In this document: positions 39,357 to 48,059 of the stretch, in pieces
Layout of the letters: each line of letters starts with the position of its first letter
How positions within the stretch are numbered: the first letter of the stretch is position 1
Origin: Planctomycetota bacterium
GTDB taxonomy: Bacteria; Planctomycetota; SZUA-567; JAFGGJ01
Direction: 5' to 3'
DNA length: 64,000 nt
Assembly (NCBI GenBank): GCA_016930595.1
Contig: JAFGGJ010000030.1
Span: 1-64,000, forward strand
Notes under the pieces: generated by a model
What the model was told of the DNA's origin: nothing
Seen by the model: only the letters and a program-made list of their open reading frames with translations
Database searches by the model: none
Position numbers and translations under genes: made by a program

Positions 39357-39479
39357 AGAGCCTGCGGGGAATGTCCCGTCCGGGCGGGCCCCCATAAAGC
39401 GCGCCAAGGCGGGGGCCGATAACCATAACAGGCCGTGAGGCGGTAGTGTCCGGGCCGGAGCAGAAGCGGAGGTGTTTCG

Positions 39480-40097
39480 ATGAAAAACCTGTTCGTGGTG
39501 GGCATACTCGGCGCGTTGCTGTGTGGCTGTTCGGTCGGAGGACCAGGGTTGTCGGCTGCCGCCGCGCCGCTGTCGGACGCGCTTGTCTGCGCGGATGGGA
39601 CACCCTCCGGAGCGCTCGCCGCGGCGCAGTCCACGGAACTCTACAGGCCCGTCAGCGTAGGGCTCATCTATGCGATGCCGATGGACGACCTGTTGACGGA
39701 TGCGGTCGGCATAGACGTGGGTATCACGTGGCGCTGGGATTTTTCATGGGACGTGGAATTCACCGCCGGATACATCCGCTACGAGTGGGAGAACGGAGTG
39801 ACGATGTCGCAGACGTTCCCCGTAATGGCCACCGTCAGGTATACGGAACTGCTGATGTCGGGGGCGAGCTGGTACATGGGCGTGGGTGTGGGCTACAGTC
39901 TTAACGATCCGACGGACATGGAGAACTCGATAGCGGGCAAGGTGACGCTGGGCGCCGTTCAGCCGGTGCAGACCGAGCGCATGCTGGTGGGAGTGGAAGC
40001 CGCCTACTACTACAGCAAGGCGGACAGGAAGTGGGGCGGTGGCGAGCTGGATCTTTCAGGGCTGCAGGCCCGGATAGCGTTCACGTATAATTTCTGA
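39480..40097 (+). CDS. Lipid-anchored outer membrane beta-barrel protein 1
   Basis: The 205-residue protein has a lipoprotein signal peptide with lipobox LLCGC (cysteine near residue 16), an Ala/Ser-rich linker and, from about residue 55, alternating strands (VSVGLIYAMP, AVGIDVGITWRWDFSW, ASWYMGVGVGYSL). It ends in an aromatic strand LQARIAFTYNF with C-terminal Phe, the signal for outer-membrane insertion. It resembles the protein encoded next to it (YAMPMDDLLTDAVGIDVG against YSMDSGLVEGSAIDVG). Both an acyl anchor and a barrel appear present, which is uncommon. Function unknown. Confidence 0.72.
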   Translation: MKNLFVVGILGALLCGCSVGGPGLSAAAAPLSDALVCADGTPSGALAAAQSTELYRPVSVGLIYAMPMDDLLTDAVGIDVGITWRWDFSWDVEFTAGYIRYEWENGVTMSQTFPVMATVRYTELLMSGASWYMGVGVGYSLNDPTDMENSIAGKVTLGAVQPVQTERMLVGVEAAYYYSKADRKWGGGELDLSGLQARIAFTYNF

Positions 40098-40149
40098 GAT
40101 TTTTCTCAAGTTGTTCAAGTTCCCCCCCCGGCTTGGCCGATAACCCAAG

Positions 40150-40178
40150 TTGTGTGAGGCCGAATGGCCTAGTGTGAT
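40150..40178 (+). promoter_or_regulatory. Promoter candidate with internal palindrome
   Basis: TTGTGT and TGTGAT are 17 bases apart, and the spacer contains the palindrome AGGCC-GAAT-GGCCT. The element is 47 bases upstream of the second beta-barrel gene. The -10 match is weak, so this is a low-confidence call. Confidence 0.3.
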
Positions 40179-40224
40179 AGTTAGCGCCAGGGATTTTTCG
40201 GGTTTCTATCGAAAGGAGAAAGTA

Positions 40225-41109
40225 ATGGCGCGGAAAGGTTTGGTAACACTGGTACTCGCCGTTGGGTTGCTGGCGGTTGGATGTGGCGAGCAGGCTGCTC
40301 TCACTCCCGCTCCGGCAATGGTCTCAGCGGCACCTTCGGATCTGGGCGGTGACCTGGCTTCGGCGTTCGAGCTGGGCAGCGCCTACAACATGATAGCCAG
40401 CCTCGGCTACTCCATGGACAGCGGTCTTGTGGAAGGCAGCGCTATCGATGTTGGCTTCAAGTACTGCTTCGATGAGATTGAGAACGCCGAAGACAAGCCC
40501 ATTGGGCTGCAGGAATTCTTTTCGGACCCGTCCTACGCTGCGGCGAACATCACGCTGACGTCCCCGGACGTCGGCGATGGCGAGACGATCTGGCAGGTCG
40601 AAGGCCAGTACACGCTCCCGCAGATGGACGGCAAGTTGAAGGTCGGCGGCGGTGCCGGCGGCCAGACGGACGTTTTCGGTTGGGGCATCGGCGCTGAATA
40701 CGACATCATGGACGAACTGACTGTCGGCGTCCGCTATGCTTCATCCAAGGACGATGCTGCAAGTGTTACGGATACGTTCATCGACGTGGACGTGGAATAC
40801 GCCCTCGCCATGAGCGACCAGTGGCTTGACCTCGCTCTGAACCTGGAACTCTGGAGCGACGACAGCGGTGGCGACCCCAGTGAAACGACCATCACCTTCG
40901 GCGCAACCTACTACGTAATGCCCGAACTCGGCATCAGGGTCAAGTACGTCAACGCAAGCGGTGACTTCTACGATGCGACCGGCTTCGGTGTCGGTGCCGC
41001 CTACTACGTGGGCCCCCTCGCTGTAAGCCTGGACTGGGAAAAGCTGTCCCCGGACGGCGCACCGGACGATCTCTCCACCATCACCATCGGTGTGGAATAT
41101 AGGATGTAA
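40225..41109 (+). CDS. Lipid-anchored outer membrane beta-barrel protein 2
   Basis: The 294-residue protein has a signal peptide with lipobox AVGCG (cysteine near residue 20), a short linker (APAMVSAAPSDLGG) and then regularly alternating amphipathic strands (KLKVGGGAGGQTDVFGWGIGAEYDI, read as two strands, then ELTVGVRYASS, ELGIRVKYVNAS and FGVGAAYYVG). The ending TITIGVEYRM is a barrel-like last strand. It is paralogous to the preceding gene. AAGGAG precedes the ATG, its own promoter candidate and a strong terminator flank it, and codon choice is more T-ending than in neighbours, which may mean high expression. Function unknown. Confidence 0.75.
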   Translation: MARKGLVTLVLAVGLLAVGCGEQAALTPAPAMVSAAPSDLGGDLASAFELGSAYNMIASLGYSMDSGLVEGSAIDVGFKYCFDEIENAEDKPIGLQEFFSDPSYAAANITLTSPDVGDGETIWQVEGQYTLPQMDGKLKVGGGAGGQTDVFGWGIGAEYDIMDELTVGVRYASSKDDAASVTDTFIDVDVEYALAMSDQWLDLALNLELWSDDSGGDPSETTITFGATYYVMPELGIRVKYVNASGDFYDATGFGVGAAYYVGPLAVSLDWEKLSPDGAPDDLSTITIGVEYRM

Positions 41110-41142
41110 GCGACCGCAAACAGCGGAAGCTAACCGCGCCGA

Positions 41143-41176
41143 CAAGGGCCGGGAAAACCCCGGCCCTTGTTTTTTT
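41143..41176 (+). terminator. Rho-independent terminator
   Basis: CAAGGGCCGGG and CCCGGCCCTTG form a perfect 11-bp stem with a five-base loop, directly followed by seven T residues. It ends the beta-barrel gene. This is the clearest intrinsic terminator in the window. Confidence 0.92.
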
Positions 41177-41230
41177 AATGTGGTAATCAGGAAAGGGCAG
41201 GTTGTGCCGGGCAAGCCGGGGCGGGTCTTT

Positions 41231-41797
41231 TCATGCGACAGCGGGGCGAGGCTTGCGCGCCAGCAGTTTTTTCGCCAGCAGCGCCATCAGCGCAATGAAT
41301 ATGACGGCGGCGGCCAGCGGCAGCAGGACCGCCAGGCCGCTCATGACGACCGAAGAGCCCGCTTCCACCGATGAGACCACCGGGTTCCCGATACCGCCCG
41401 TTGTCGCCGTGGACGCCGCCCGGGTTACCACGGTGAGTCCCTGGACCGCCCCGGCAGCGCCTCCGCCGACGATGACGGCCAGCACCCACTTCAGAAGCGG
41501 ACTCATGTCGGTTATGCAGGCCGCCGCCACCAGGACTCCCGCTATCACGGCTACGGGAGTGGCGATGCTGTCGAGCAGGTTGTCGAGCCATGGGACGTAA
41601 TACGCTCCGATTTCCAGGGCCGTCGCAACGGCAAAAGCGATGAGCGCCGGCCATGTCCCTATCCATGTGAAGCCTTCCGCCAGCTCCAGGTGTCCCGACA
41701 GCGACGCTATGCTGATTACCAGGAACGGCACGAACACCCTGAAGCCGCATGCCGCGCTCAGGCCTATCCCCAACGCTATGCTCAGTACGATTTCCAT
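41231..41797 (-). CDS. DUF4126 family membrane protein
   Basis: The 188-residue protein has about five hydrophobic helices and the DUF4126 N-terminal pattern (LGIGLSAACGFRVFVPFLVISIA). The helix ending in a polar loop (EIGAYYVPWLDNLLDSIATPVAV) is also typical of the family. Function is unknown. GGGAGG precedes the ATG at 41797; the track start is a GTG one codon earlier. The ATG overlaps, as TGATG, the stop that the upstream lipoprotein would have if one frameshift is corrected. Confidence 0.82.
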   Translation of the reverse strand: MEIVLSIALGIGLSAACGFRVFVPFLVISIASLSGHLELAEGFTWIGTWPALIAFAVATALEIGAYYVPWLDNLLDSIATPVAVIAGVLVAAACITDMSPLLKWVLAVIVGGGAAGAVQGLTVVTRAASTATTGGIGNPVVSSVEAGSSVVMSGLAVLLPLAAAVIFIALMALLAKKLLARKPRPAVA

Positions 41798-41938
41798 CAC
41801 GCCTCCCTTGTTTTCATCACATGCCCCGCACTATTGTAATGCCGACACCGTTGCGCATGCGGCTGGCCGGCGAATTCGATACCGCGCAGGTCCACCCGCA
41901 CCGGGCGCGTCTGCAACTGACCGGCATCGACCACGACG

Positions 41939-42691
41939 TCAACGATCCCGCTGCCGCGCAGGTGCTTGGGCCACAGGTACCTGTGAGTGGACGGCTTCGT
42001 AAAGGGGCACTGTGACCGCGTTGGAGATTATGACCGTGTCGCCGTGGCGGGCATCGTCTTTGACGGGTTTGGCCGCGACCGATGCCGTCACCACGAGGCA
42101 GACGTCGCCGTTGTCGTCCCGGATGTCCGGCGGCCAGGCGAAGTCCATGAGCGGTACGGCAAAGGTGAAGTCGCGGTAGAGTTTCTTTCCCTGAGCCGTT
42201 CGCAGGTCCACACCGGGGAACCGGTTTCCGGAAAACAGTTCGGTGCCGGGCGTGGTCGGCTCCCGGCCGAACATCGGCCCCATGCCCCGGTAAGCGCGTG
42301 CCGTCCCTTCTCGTCTGCCGATCCGCCGCAGGTTGCCCGGCTCGCGTGGCGACAGCGCATACAGGCCCACGGTTTCCCAGTACCCCAGCCAGCTCGCGGC
42401 AACCAGGATATCGGTTTCCCCTACATACTTGACCAGGCATGCGATGGAACGACTGTCGGCCCTGTACCATGCGGCCATCTGGAAGCCCCCGCAGGGAACC
42501 CCCCATTGCAGAGCCGCAGGCCGTGGTTCGGTTGACAGGCCGGCTTCGATGAGGAATGAAGGACGGGAAGCCGCGGCGGCGTCTTCTGCCGGGACAGGCT
42601 TCCGGGGGCCGTCCAGGGGAGCCGTGCTGTGTGCGCCGCAGCCTGCTGCGAGCAGCAGAGAACCCGCCAGTATCATGGCACTGCGCCACAT
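41939..42691 (-). pseudogene. Lipoprotein gene with apparent single-base frameshift
   Basis: The open frame encodes 250 residues with lipobox LLAAGC (cysteine near residue 18) and a domain of unknown family. Its last 20 residues (from about YEAVHSQVPV) look out of frame. Dropping one base from the run of four C (plus-strand GGGG, 42004-42007) restores a frame that continues with FTKPSTHRYLWPKHLRGSG and VDVVVDAGQLQTRPVRVDLR and stops at 41797 in a TGATG overlap with the DUF4126 gene. Natural frameshift, slippage and a sequencing error in a homopolymer are all possible. The corrected gene would span 41797-42691. The alternative 290-residue frame in the track is a shadow. Confidence 0.6.
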
Positions 42692-42713
42692 GTCAGCCTC
42701 CCCGGTGTGCCGA

Positions 42714-44804
42714 TTATTGGACGACTATGCGCTTCCAGCCTTCACCGTATTTGCCGCCGGTCTCGATTGCCACCGAGATGTAATAACCGGCTATGCTCAA
42801 TCCACCGATGCCGACTTCGAAGCTGTAATCGCCGCCCCCCAGTTCCTGCCAGTCGGTCAACTCGACTTCCAGCCCGTCTATGCGCGCGCTGAACGCCGTC
42901 CGGTCCAGACCCGTTACGGGCGTGCCTGCGCCGCTGTCCGTGACGGTCACGAGCACGAGTGCCGTGGCGCTGCTGCCGGCCGCGTAAGTGAGCGAATCCG
43001 TGTCCACGGCGACGTCATAGCGGGGCGACAGCCCCCAGTCCGCGTCGAAATATCCCCCCAAGGCGATCCCGTCGCCGGGGTATTCGTACCCGTTGACGCA
43101 GTCGCGCAGTATCGCCGTCGTGTCCAGCACGATGTAATCCGGGTAGAACCAGAAGACGCCTTCGAACCAGTAGTACCAGCCGTTGATATTCCTGTGGCTT
43201 ACCACGACCATCCTGTCGGGCGCCAGCGGATTCGGGTAGCAGAAGAACACCCCGTACTGGCTGCCGGTGAATCCTTCGCCGCCGACGTACACCTGGTCTT
43301 CCTGCACGGATATCGGCGGAGTGAACGCCCTGGAAGCGTCGTTGTACATGTCGTAGACGACCTGGTTGCTTTCCTCCGTGCCGAAGAGCACCAGGTTTTT
43401 CGTCTGGATGTCCGCGGGCGTCACGGACGTATCGGGGACGACCGTGAGGCTGCCGCTCATGTCGCTTGCCCAGATGCTTGCAAAAAGATCGGCTTCATCA
43501 TGGTTGGCCTGGTTGACCGCCGCATTCGCATGAATCGTCCCGTAGACGGCCATGACGTTGCTGCAGAGCGCCTGGCAGACGGGACCTTCCTGCTCGGGCC
43601 GTTTGTGCAGGGCTCCGCCCGGCGGATAGTCTTCCAGCCCCGGCAGTTCGGCGAACGAAGACACCGCACCGTCCGTCCAGGATATGTCCAGGACTTTCCC
43701 GGGAACGTCCGGGTCGTTGCCGACAACGCCGGCGCCGGCGTACAGCCCGTTTACGTACAGTTCGTATTCCGCTCCCGCCGGGAAACCCGCCCCGCGGAGA
43801 TACAGGGCCAGCCTGGAGACGTTGTCCACGGTACAGTCGAGCCGGCAGTAGCGCGGCAGCCACGGCTTGCCGACGAGGTCCGTCACATCGCCCTCGGCGC
43901 GGGCCCACCTGCCCCACTGCCGGAACTTCCGTATGCTCAACCATCCGTCGCGGGCGTGCCACAGCCTGCGCGTCTTCACTTCCACATGTTCGTAATCGAC
44001 GGGGGCCCGGGCCACAAAGAACTCGTACGCCGCGGTCTTGCTGTACCCCGCGCAGTGCCCGCCGGCCCCCAGGACGTACGTGTGGGATATCCCGAGATCC
44101 AGCAGTTTTTCGTGCAGCTTTATACCGTTTTCGGGCCACACGGAGCCGTCGAGTTCATCGGTAACGAGATACAGCGGAGTGCGGCGGAAGTTCTCGGCGA
44201 AGTACAGCGGGCTGGCGGCTTCCAGCAGGTGGTACTGCGGCGCCGGAACGAACCATTCGTCAGGCGGGACCGGGGCGTAGTAATGGCTGTGCCACAGCCG
44301 GAAGTCGCTCCAGCCGTCGCATCCGTACACGCCGGCCCATTTGCCCGGCTGACGCGCGCCCAGCTTGAACGCACCCGTGCCTCCCATGCTGGCCCCTTCG
44401 AAGAAAAGCCTCCGCCGGTCAACCGGGTGCGTCAACTCGATGTGATCCAGCACGTCGTCTATCTCGATTTCGGCCGGCCCGTCGTAGAAGATGATTTTGC
44501 GTCCCTGCAGGTTCACCAGAAGCCAGTCGTGTTCGTCGGCGAAATCCCGCTGGTCCATGCTGAACGTGCTCGACGCCGCGCCGCCGTACCCGTGCCCGTA
44601 GAACACCACCGGCCTCGGCTGGTGCGTGCCGTTGTTGGCCGGGACGTAAAGCCCGTAAGGCTGCGGCGATCCGTCCACGCTGGACGTGTAGAACACGAGG
44701 GATGCGACGCCGGGGCTCGACGGCTGGCCGTCGTCGTCTCCGCAGCCCGCCAGGACGACCGCCGCCAGCACGGCCGCCGCGTGGATGATACCCCGTCTGA
44801 ACAC
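42714..44804 (-). CDS. Extracytoplasmic esterase-like lipoprotein
   Basis: The 696-residue protein has a signal peptide with lipobox VLAGC (cysteine near residue 21). The alpha/beta hydrolase domain occupies about residues 35-280, with RPVVFYGHGYGG as oxyanion region, the nucleophile in FEGASMGGTGAFKLG, a likely acid in VTDELDGSV and histidine in GAGGHCAGYS. This is close to the feruloyl or acetyl esterase type. The rest is beta-rich, ending in a domain that looks immunoglobulin-like. It may remove acyl groups from plant-type polysaccharides. It starts at GTG with a purine-rich ribosome site, 22 bases upstream of the frameshifted lipoprotein. Confidence 0.78.
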   Translation of the reverse strand: MFRRGIIHAAAVLAAVVLAGCGDDDGQPSSPGVASLVFYTSSVDGSPQPYGLYVPANNGTHQPRPVVFYGHGYGGAASSTFSMDQRDFADEHDWLLVNLQGRKIIFYDGPAEIEIDDVLDHIELTHPVDRRRLFFEGASMGGTGAFKLGARQPGKWAGVYGCDGWSDFRLWHSHYYAPVPPDEWFVPAPQYHLLEAASPLYFAENFRRTPLYLVTDELDGSVWPENGIKLHEKLLDLGISHTYVLGAGGHCAGYSKTAAYEFFVARAPVDYEHVEVKTRRLWHARDGWLSIRKFRQWGRWARAEGDVTDLVGKPWLPRYCRLDCTVDNVSRLALYLRGAGFPAGAEYELYVNGLYAGAGVVGNDPDVPGKVLDISWTDGAVSSFAELPGLEDYPPGGALHKRPEQEGPVCQALCSNVMAVYGTIHANAAVNQANHDEADLFASIWASDMSGSLTVVPDTSVTPADIQTKNLVLFGTEESNQVVYDMYNDASRAFTPPISVQEDQVYVGGEGFTGSQYGVFFCYPNPLAPDRMVVVSHRNINGWYYWFEGVFWFYPDYIVLDTTAILRDCVNGYEYPGDGIALGGYFDADWGLSPRYDVAVDTDSLTYAAGSSATALVLVTVTDSGAGTPVTGLDRTAFSARIDGLEVELTDWQELGGGDYSFEVGIGGLSIAGYYISVAIETGGKYGEGWKRIVVQ

Positions 44805-44848
44805 GTTTTTCCGCCTTTCAACCCATATTCTACCATAATCGCGGGAAC

Positions 44849-44877
44849 TTGTCGCCGTTTGCGGCCCCTGCTAGAAT
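44849..44877 (+). promoter_or_regulatory. Sigma70-type promoter candidate for the Nudix gene
   Basis: TTGTCG and TAGAAT are separated by 17 bases, 27 bases upstream of the ATG of the Nudix gene. Confidence 0.5.
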
Positions 44878-44904
44878 GCTTCCGGTTCCGTGCAGGGAGG
44901 CCGC

Positions 44905-45366
44905 ATGCCGAAGATACGTAATTCCGCCAAGGCCGTAATCATCCGTGACGGCAGCATCCTGCTGCAGTGCAACCGGGACGCGCTTGGCGAGTACTGGCTG
45001 CTGCCCGGCGGCGGCCAGAAGCACGGCGAGGCTCTCCATGACGCCCTGCGCCGCGAAGTGCTTGAAGAAACCGGTCTCGAAATTACGCCTGGCCCGCTGC
45101 TGCACGTGCGTGAATACATCGGCGCACGCCACGAATTCGCCGAGCTCGACGCGGGCGTCCACCAGGTCGAATTCATGTTCCGCTGCGAGGCGGTGCCGGG
45201 ATCTTCCGTTGCGTCGCCGGCAGGCCCGGACGACAACCAGGTGGGTGTCGAATGGGTCGATATAGCGGACCTTGCAGAGCTGCCGGTGTACCCGGGCGTG
45301 CTGAAGGAACTGCTGGCGGCCGGGGAGCCGTACGCGGGCCCTGTGTACCTCGGGGCCGTCAACTGA
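44905..45366 (+). CDS. Nudix hydrolase
   Basis: The 153-residue protein contains a complete Nudix box, GGGQKHGEALHDALRREVLEETG, in agreement with GX5EX7REUXEEXGU, after an N-terminal strand AVIIRDGSILLQCNRD. Nudix enzymes hydrolyse nucleoside diphosphates linked to another group and need magnesium bound by the box glutamates. Which substrate is used, such as an oxidised nucleotide or a nucleotide sugar, cannot be read. GGGAGG precedes the ATG at 44905; the track start five codons earlier is less good. Confidence 0.9.
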   Translation: MPKIRNSAKAVIIRDGSILLQCNRDALGEYWLLPGGGQKHGEALHDALRREVLEETGLEITPGPLLHVREYIGARHEFAELDAGVHQVEFMFRCEAVPGSSVASPAGPDDNQVGVEWVDIADLAELPVYPGVLKELLAAGEPYAGPVYLGAVN

Positions 45367-45392
45367 CCCGCCATATTCCGGCCCGGTTGCAC

Positions 45393-45420
45393 TTGCCTTG
45401 TCCGGGGCCCGTCCTACACT
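45393..45420 (+). promoter_or_regulatory. Sigma70-type promoter candidate for the third sugar isomerase
   Basis: TTGCCT and TACACT are separated by 16 bases, 51 bases before the start codon at 45472. Confidence 0.4.
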
Positions 45421-45471
45421 GGACGCAGGCAGTGTTTCAAGTCCTGCCACGGGCTTTCAGGAGGGACCGAC

Positions 45472-46326
45472 ATGTTCATTTCAGGATTCGTTGACGAGGC
45501 CGGCGGCGATCTGGCCACGCAGATCAAGGTGACCAGGGAACTCGGCTTCAGCCACGTTGAACTCCGCATGATCGACGGCGTCCAGTTCTGCTCCGTTGAC
45601 GACGGCGCGTTTGAGAAAATCTGGGCCGACCTCCAGGCCGCAGGCGTGGAAATATCCTGCTACGGCTCGGCCGTGGCCAACTGGTCCAGGCCCGTCACGG
45701 GCGACCTGCAGGTTGATATCGACGACCTGAAACGTGTCGGCCCGCGCATGCGCAAGACGCACACGCCGTTCATCCGCATAATGAGCTGGAAGCAGGGCGA
45801 CGTCTCCGAAGCGGATTGGAAAAACCTCGCCATCAGCCGCATGAAGGAATTGGCCCGAGTGGCCGAAGACGAAGGCATCACGCTGGTTCATGAGAACTGC
45901 GACGGCTGGGGCGGACATGAACCGCAGAACACGCTTGTGCTCCTCGAAGAGGTCGCTTCTCCCAACCTCAAGCTCGTTTTCGATACCGGCAACCCCGTGG
46001 GCCACGACCAGGACGCCTGGGAATACTACAAGCTCGTCCAGGACCACATCGTCTACGTCCACATCAAGGACTACAGGAAGCCTGAAGACGGCGGCAAGGC
46101 CGTCGCATGCTACGCCGGTGAAGGCGAAGGCCGCGTGGAAGACATCGTCACGGACCTGCTGAAGAACGGCTATGACGGCGGCTTCTCACTGGAGCCCCAT
46201 ATCGCGGGCGCCGTCCACGAAGGCAAGATTGCCGGCGAAACCGCCAGCGCCTACGATATCTACCTGAACTACGGCAAGGGCTTTGCCGCGCTGCTGGACC
46301 GCTGCAGGCAGGCGGCCGGCCGGTAA
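45472..46326 (+). CDS. Sugar phosphate isomerase/epimerase family TIM-barrel protein
   Basis: The 284-residue protein has the family signatures: TRELGFSHVELRMIDGVQ at the N-terminus, ITLVHENCDGWGG with the metal-binding glutamate, LKLVFDTGNPV, IVYVHIKDYRKPEDGG and the final GGFSLEPHIAG. It is typical in length and should be a divalent-metal-dependent isomerase or epimerase of the cytoplasm. It stands as a single gene with its own promoter candidate; the convergent DHH gene ends ten bases after its stop. It is only distantly similar to the other two paralogues. Confidence 0.88.
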   Translation: MFISGFVDEAGGDLATQIKVTRELGFSHVELRMIDGVQFCSVDDGAFEKIWADLQAAGVEISCYGSAVANWSRPVTGDLQVDIDDLKRVGPRMRKTHTPFIRIMSWKQGDVSEADWKNLAISRMKELARVAEDEGITLVHENCDGWGGHEPQNTLVLLEEVASPNLKLVFDTGNPVGHDQDAWEYYKLVQDHIVYVHIKDYRKPEDGGKAVACYAGEGEGRVEDIVTDLLKNGYDGGFSLEPHIAGAVHEGKIAGETASAYDIYLNYGKGFAALLDRCRQAAGR

Positions 46327-46336
46327 ATCCGGCGCG

Positions 46337-47233
46337 TCAGCAGCTCTTCAGACGCTGCAGGATTTCGGCGATTTTCTTCTCGGCGGATGCCTTGTCGATC
46401 TGCGTCGTGCCCGCGCCCCTGTGTCCACCACCGCCGTATTCTCCCAGCATCTCTCCCGCGTTAACATTGCACGTGCGGTTGAATATGCTGTGCCCCACCG
46501 CCACCACCGTGTTTCCCTTGTACCCGTCGAACAGCCGCATTTCCACGTTTGCTTCCGGGAACATGGTGTAGATCAGGAAGCGGTTCCCGACGGGCTTTTC
46601 CGTCATGCCGCGGAAGTCCGTTATTATCACGTTCCCGTCGACGCGGGCGTGTTTCTCCAGCACCGCCTTGAACTCAGCCTGCTCGTGCAGCACCCTGTCG
46701 GTGCGGCGTTTCACTTCCCTGTGCTCCAGGACCTTTTCCAGCGGCACTTCCTTGATGTACTCGACCAGCCAGCGGAAGTACTTCCGGAATTCCGGCCCCA
46801 GCCCGCTCCGGGGGTCCAGCGTCAGCCCCAGCAGCACCCAGCCTTCCGGCTTAGTCACGTCGTCCATGGTAAGGTCCGCGCTGTCCAGTTTGTCGGCGGC
46901 ATTCAGCAGGTCTTCGTAACGGTCGAACCGGTCCTTGTGATCGGCGGCATAGTGGTTGTAGATGACCCGCGCCGCGCTCGGCGCCATTTCAAAGCGCCCG
47001 CGGAATTCCTTTTCCGCCGGCTGTTTTTCTTCCTCGGACACGTGGTGATCGAACCAGAGCCCGCAGCCCCTGATATACGGGATGTTCACCACGATGTCTT
47101 CCGCGTCGGCTTCGACGAGGCCGTCCTGGGCGTCCTTGGGATGCACAAAGCGTATTTCCCGGATGTCCTCGACTTCTGTCAGCAGGACGCTGGAAACCAG
47201 ACCGTCAAAATCACCACGAGTCACGATTCGCAT
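46337..47233 (-). CDS. DHH family phosphoesterase (NrnA/exopolyphosphatase-like)
   Basis: The 298-residue protein has the DHH metal motifs RGDFDGLVS near the N-terminus and GLWFDHHVSEEE. The C-terminal DHHA1 signature EYGGGGHRGAGTTQI follows. Family members cleave short RNA, cyclic-dinucleotide products such as pApA, or polyphosphate. The first motif and spacing are complete, so it should be active. The ATG at 47233 has GGAGGG upstream and is preferred to the track start 12 codons earlier. It is cytoplasmic, with no signal peptide. Confidence 0.85.
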   Translation of the reverse strand: MRIVTRGDFDGLVSSVLLTEVEDIREIRFVHPKDAQDGLVEADAEDIVVNIPYIRGCGLWFDHHVSEEEKQPAEKEFRGRFEMAPSAARVIYNHYAADHKDRFDRYEDLLNAADKLDSADLTMDDVTKPEGWVLLGLTLDPRSGLGPEFRKYFRWLVEYIKEVPLEKVLEHREVKRRTDRVLHEQAEFKAVLEKHARVDGNVIITDFRGMTEKPVGNRFLIYTMFPEANVEMRLFDGYKGNTVVAVGHSIFNRTCNVNAGEMLGEYGGGGHRGAGTTQIDKASAEKKIAEILQRLKSC

Positions 47234-47325
47234 GCCAGTCCCTCCTGCTTTCGGCGCCGGGGAAATCATTGTCGCCCGGCTTGCTCATGCGTCAAGCCAA
47301 ACCTGCTTTTCAGGACGTTCCGCTT

Positions 47326-48057
47326 TCAGATTTCGCTGTAATAGCGGAATGCCCCGGCGGCTGTCAGCACCGCGTGGTTCCCGGGGACCCGGCCCCAGTC
47401 GGGCAGTATGCGCACCCAGTTCTTCAGCCCTCTGTACGTCACCAGGTATTCCGGGTGAAAGTGTCCGCATACGACACCCTCGATGTCGTCGCCCAGCAGT
47501 TTGGCGGCCTCGCGCAGTTCCATGTTCAGCATCCTGTCGCCGCGGCGGCGCTTGTCCGCGGCGCTTGCCCGTTTCAGCCCGAACACGACCTTTTCCGCCA
47601 GAAATTCGGGTACCATCCTTGCAAGCAGCGCCATAAGCCCCGAACTCAACAGGAACCTGTAGAGCCTGTAGTGGCCGTCCCAGCGCGTCAGCAGGTCGCC
47701 GTGTGTCAGCGCCACGCTCCGGCTCTTTATCTTCACCGTGTCATGCACGCGGGCTATCTTGTTGCCGGACAGCCTCTCCAGCGCCTTGCCGGCCAACAGG
47801 TCCCTGTTGCCCGGTATCAGGTACACCTTTTCCGTCCGCTCCGACTGCGCTATTTTTTCCAGAAAGCCGCGGTACCGCGACGGCACCCGGCCCCAGCGTT
47901 CATACCAGTAGGAAAACAGGTCCCCCAGCACAAGCACCGGTAATTCCCGATACTTCTCCAGGAGTTTCAGGAAGAGTTCTTCCCTCTCCCCTTCGTCGCC
48001 GAGGTGCACGTCGGCCGTCAGAACCACGTCCCCCGTTAATGCATCCATGTCCGGCAA
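47326..48057 (-). CDS. LpxH-like metallophosphoesterase
   Basis: The 243-residue protein shows the five calcineurin-like motifs: TADVHLGD, LGDLFSYWYE, IPGNRDLL, LTHGDLL and GHFHPEY. Their arrangement is that of UDP-2,3-diacylglucosamine pyrophosphatase LpxH, which makes lipid X in lipid A synthesis; the typical D-x-H and GDLFD-type residues are mostly present, with S for D in GDLFS. A related phosphoesterase is possible. It starts at TTG with GGGAG five bases upstream, two bases after the STAS-like gene stop. It is the last gene of the long minus-strand operon. Confidence 0.75.
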   Translation of the reverse strand: MPDMDALTGDVVLTADVHLGDEGEREELFLKLLEKYRELPVLVLGDLFSYWYERWGRVPSRYRGFLEKIAQSERTEKVYLIPGNRDLLAGKALERLSGNKIARVHDTVKIKSRSVALTHGDLLTRWDGHYRLYRFLLSSGLMALLARMVPEFLAEKVVFGLKRASAADKRRRGDRMLNMELREAAKLLGDDIEGVVCGHFHPEYLVTYRGLKNWVRILPDWGRVPGNHAVLTAAGAFRYYSEI

Positions 48058-48059
48058 TA

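Noticed and set aside
41817-42689. 290-residue alternative frame over the frameshifted lipoprotein
   Set aside because: It is the third frame, lacks a signal peptide, and its Arg/Ser/Cys-rich content is typical of a shadow; the lipobox frame plus the restored tail explains the locus better.
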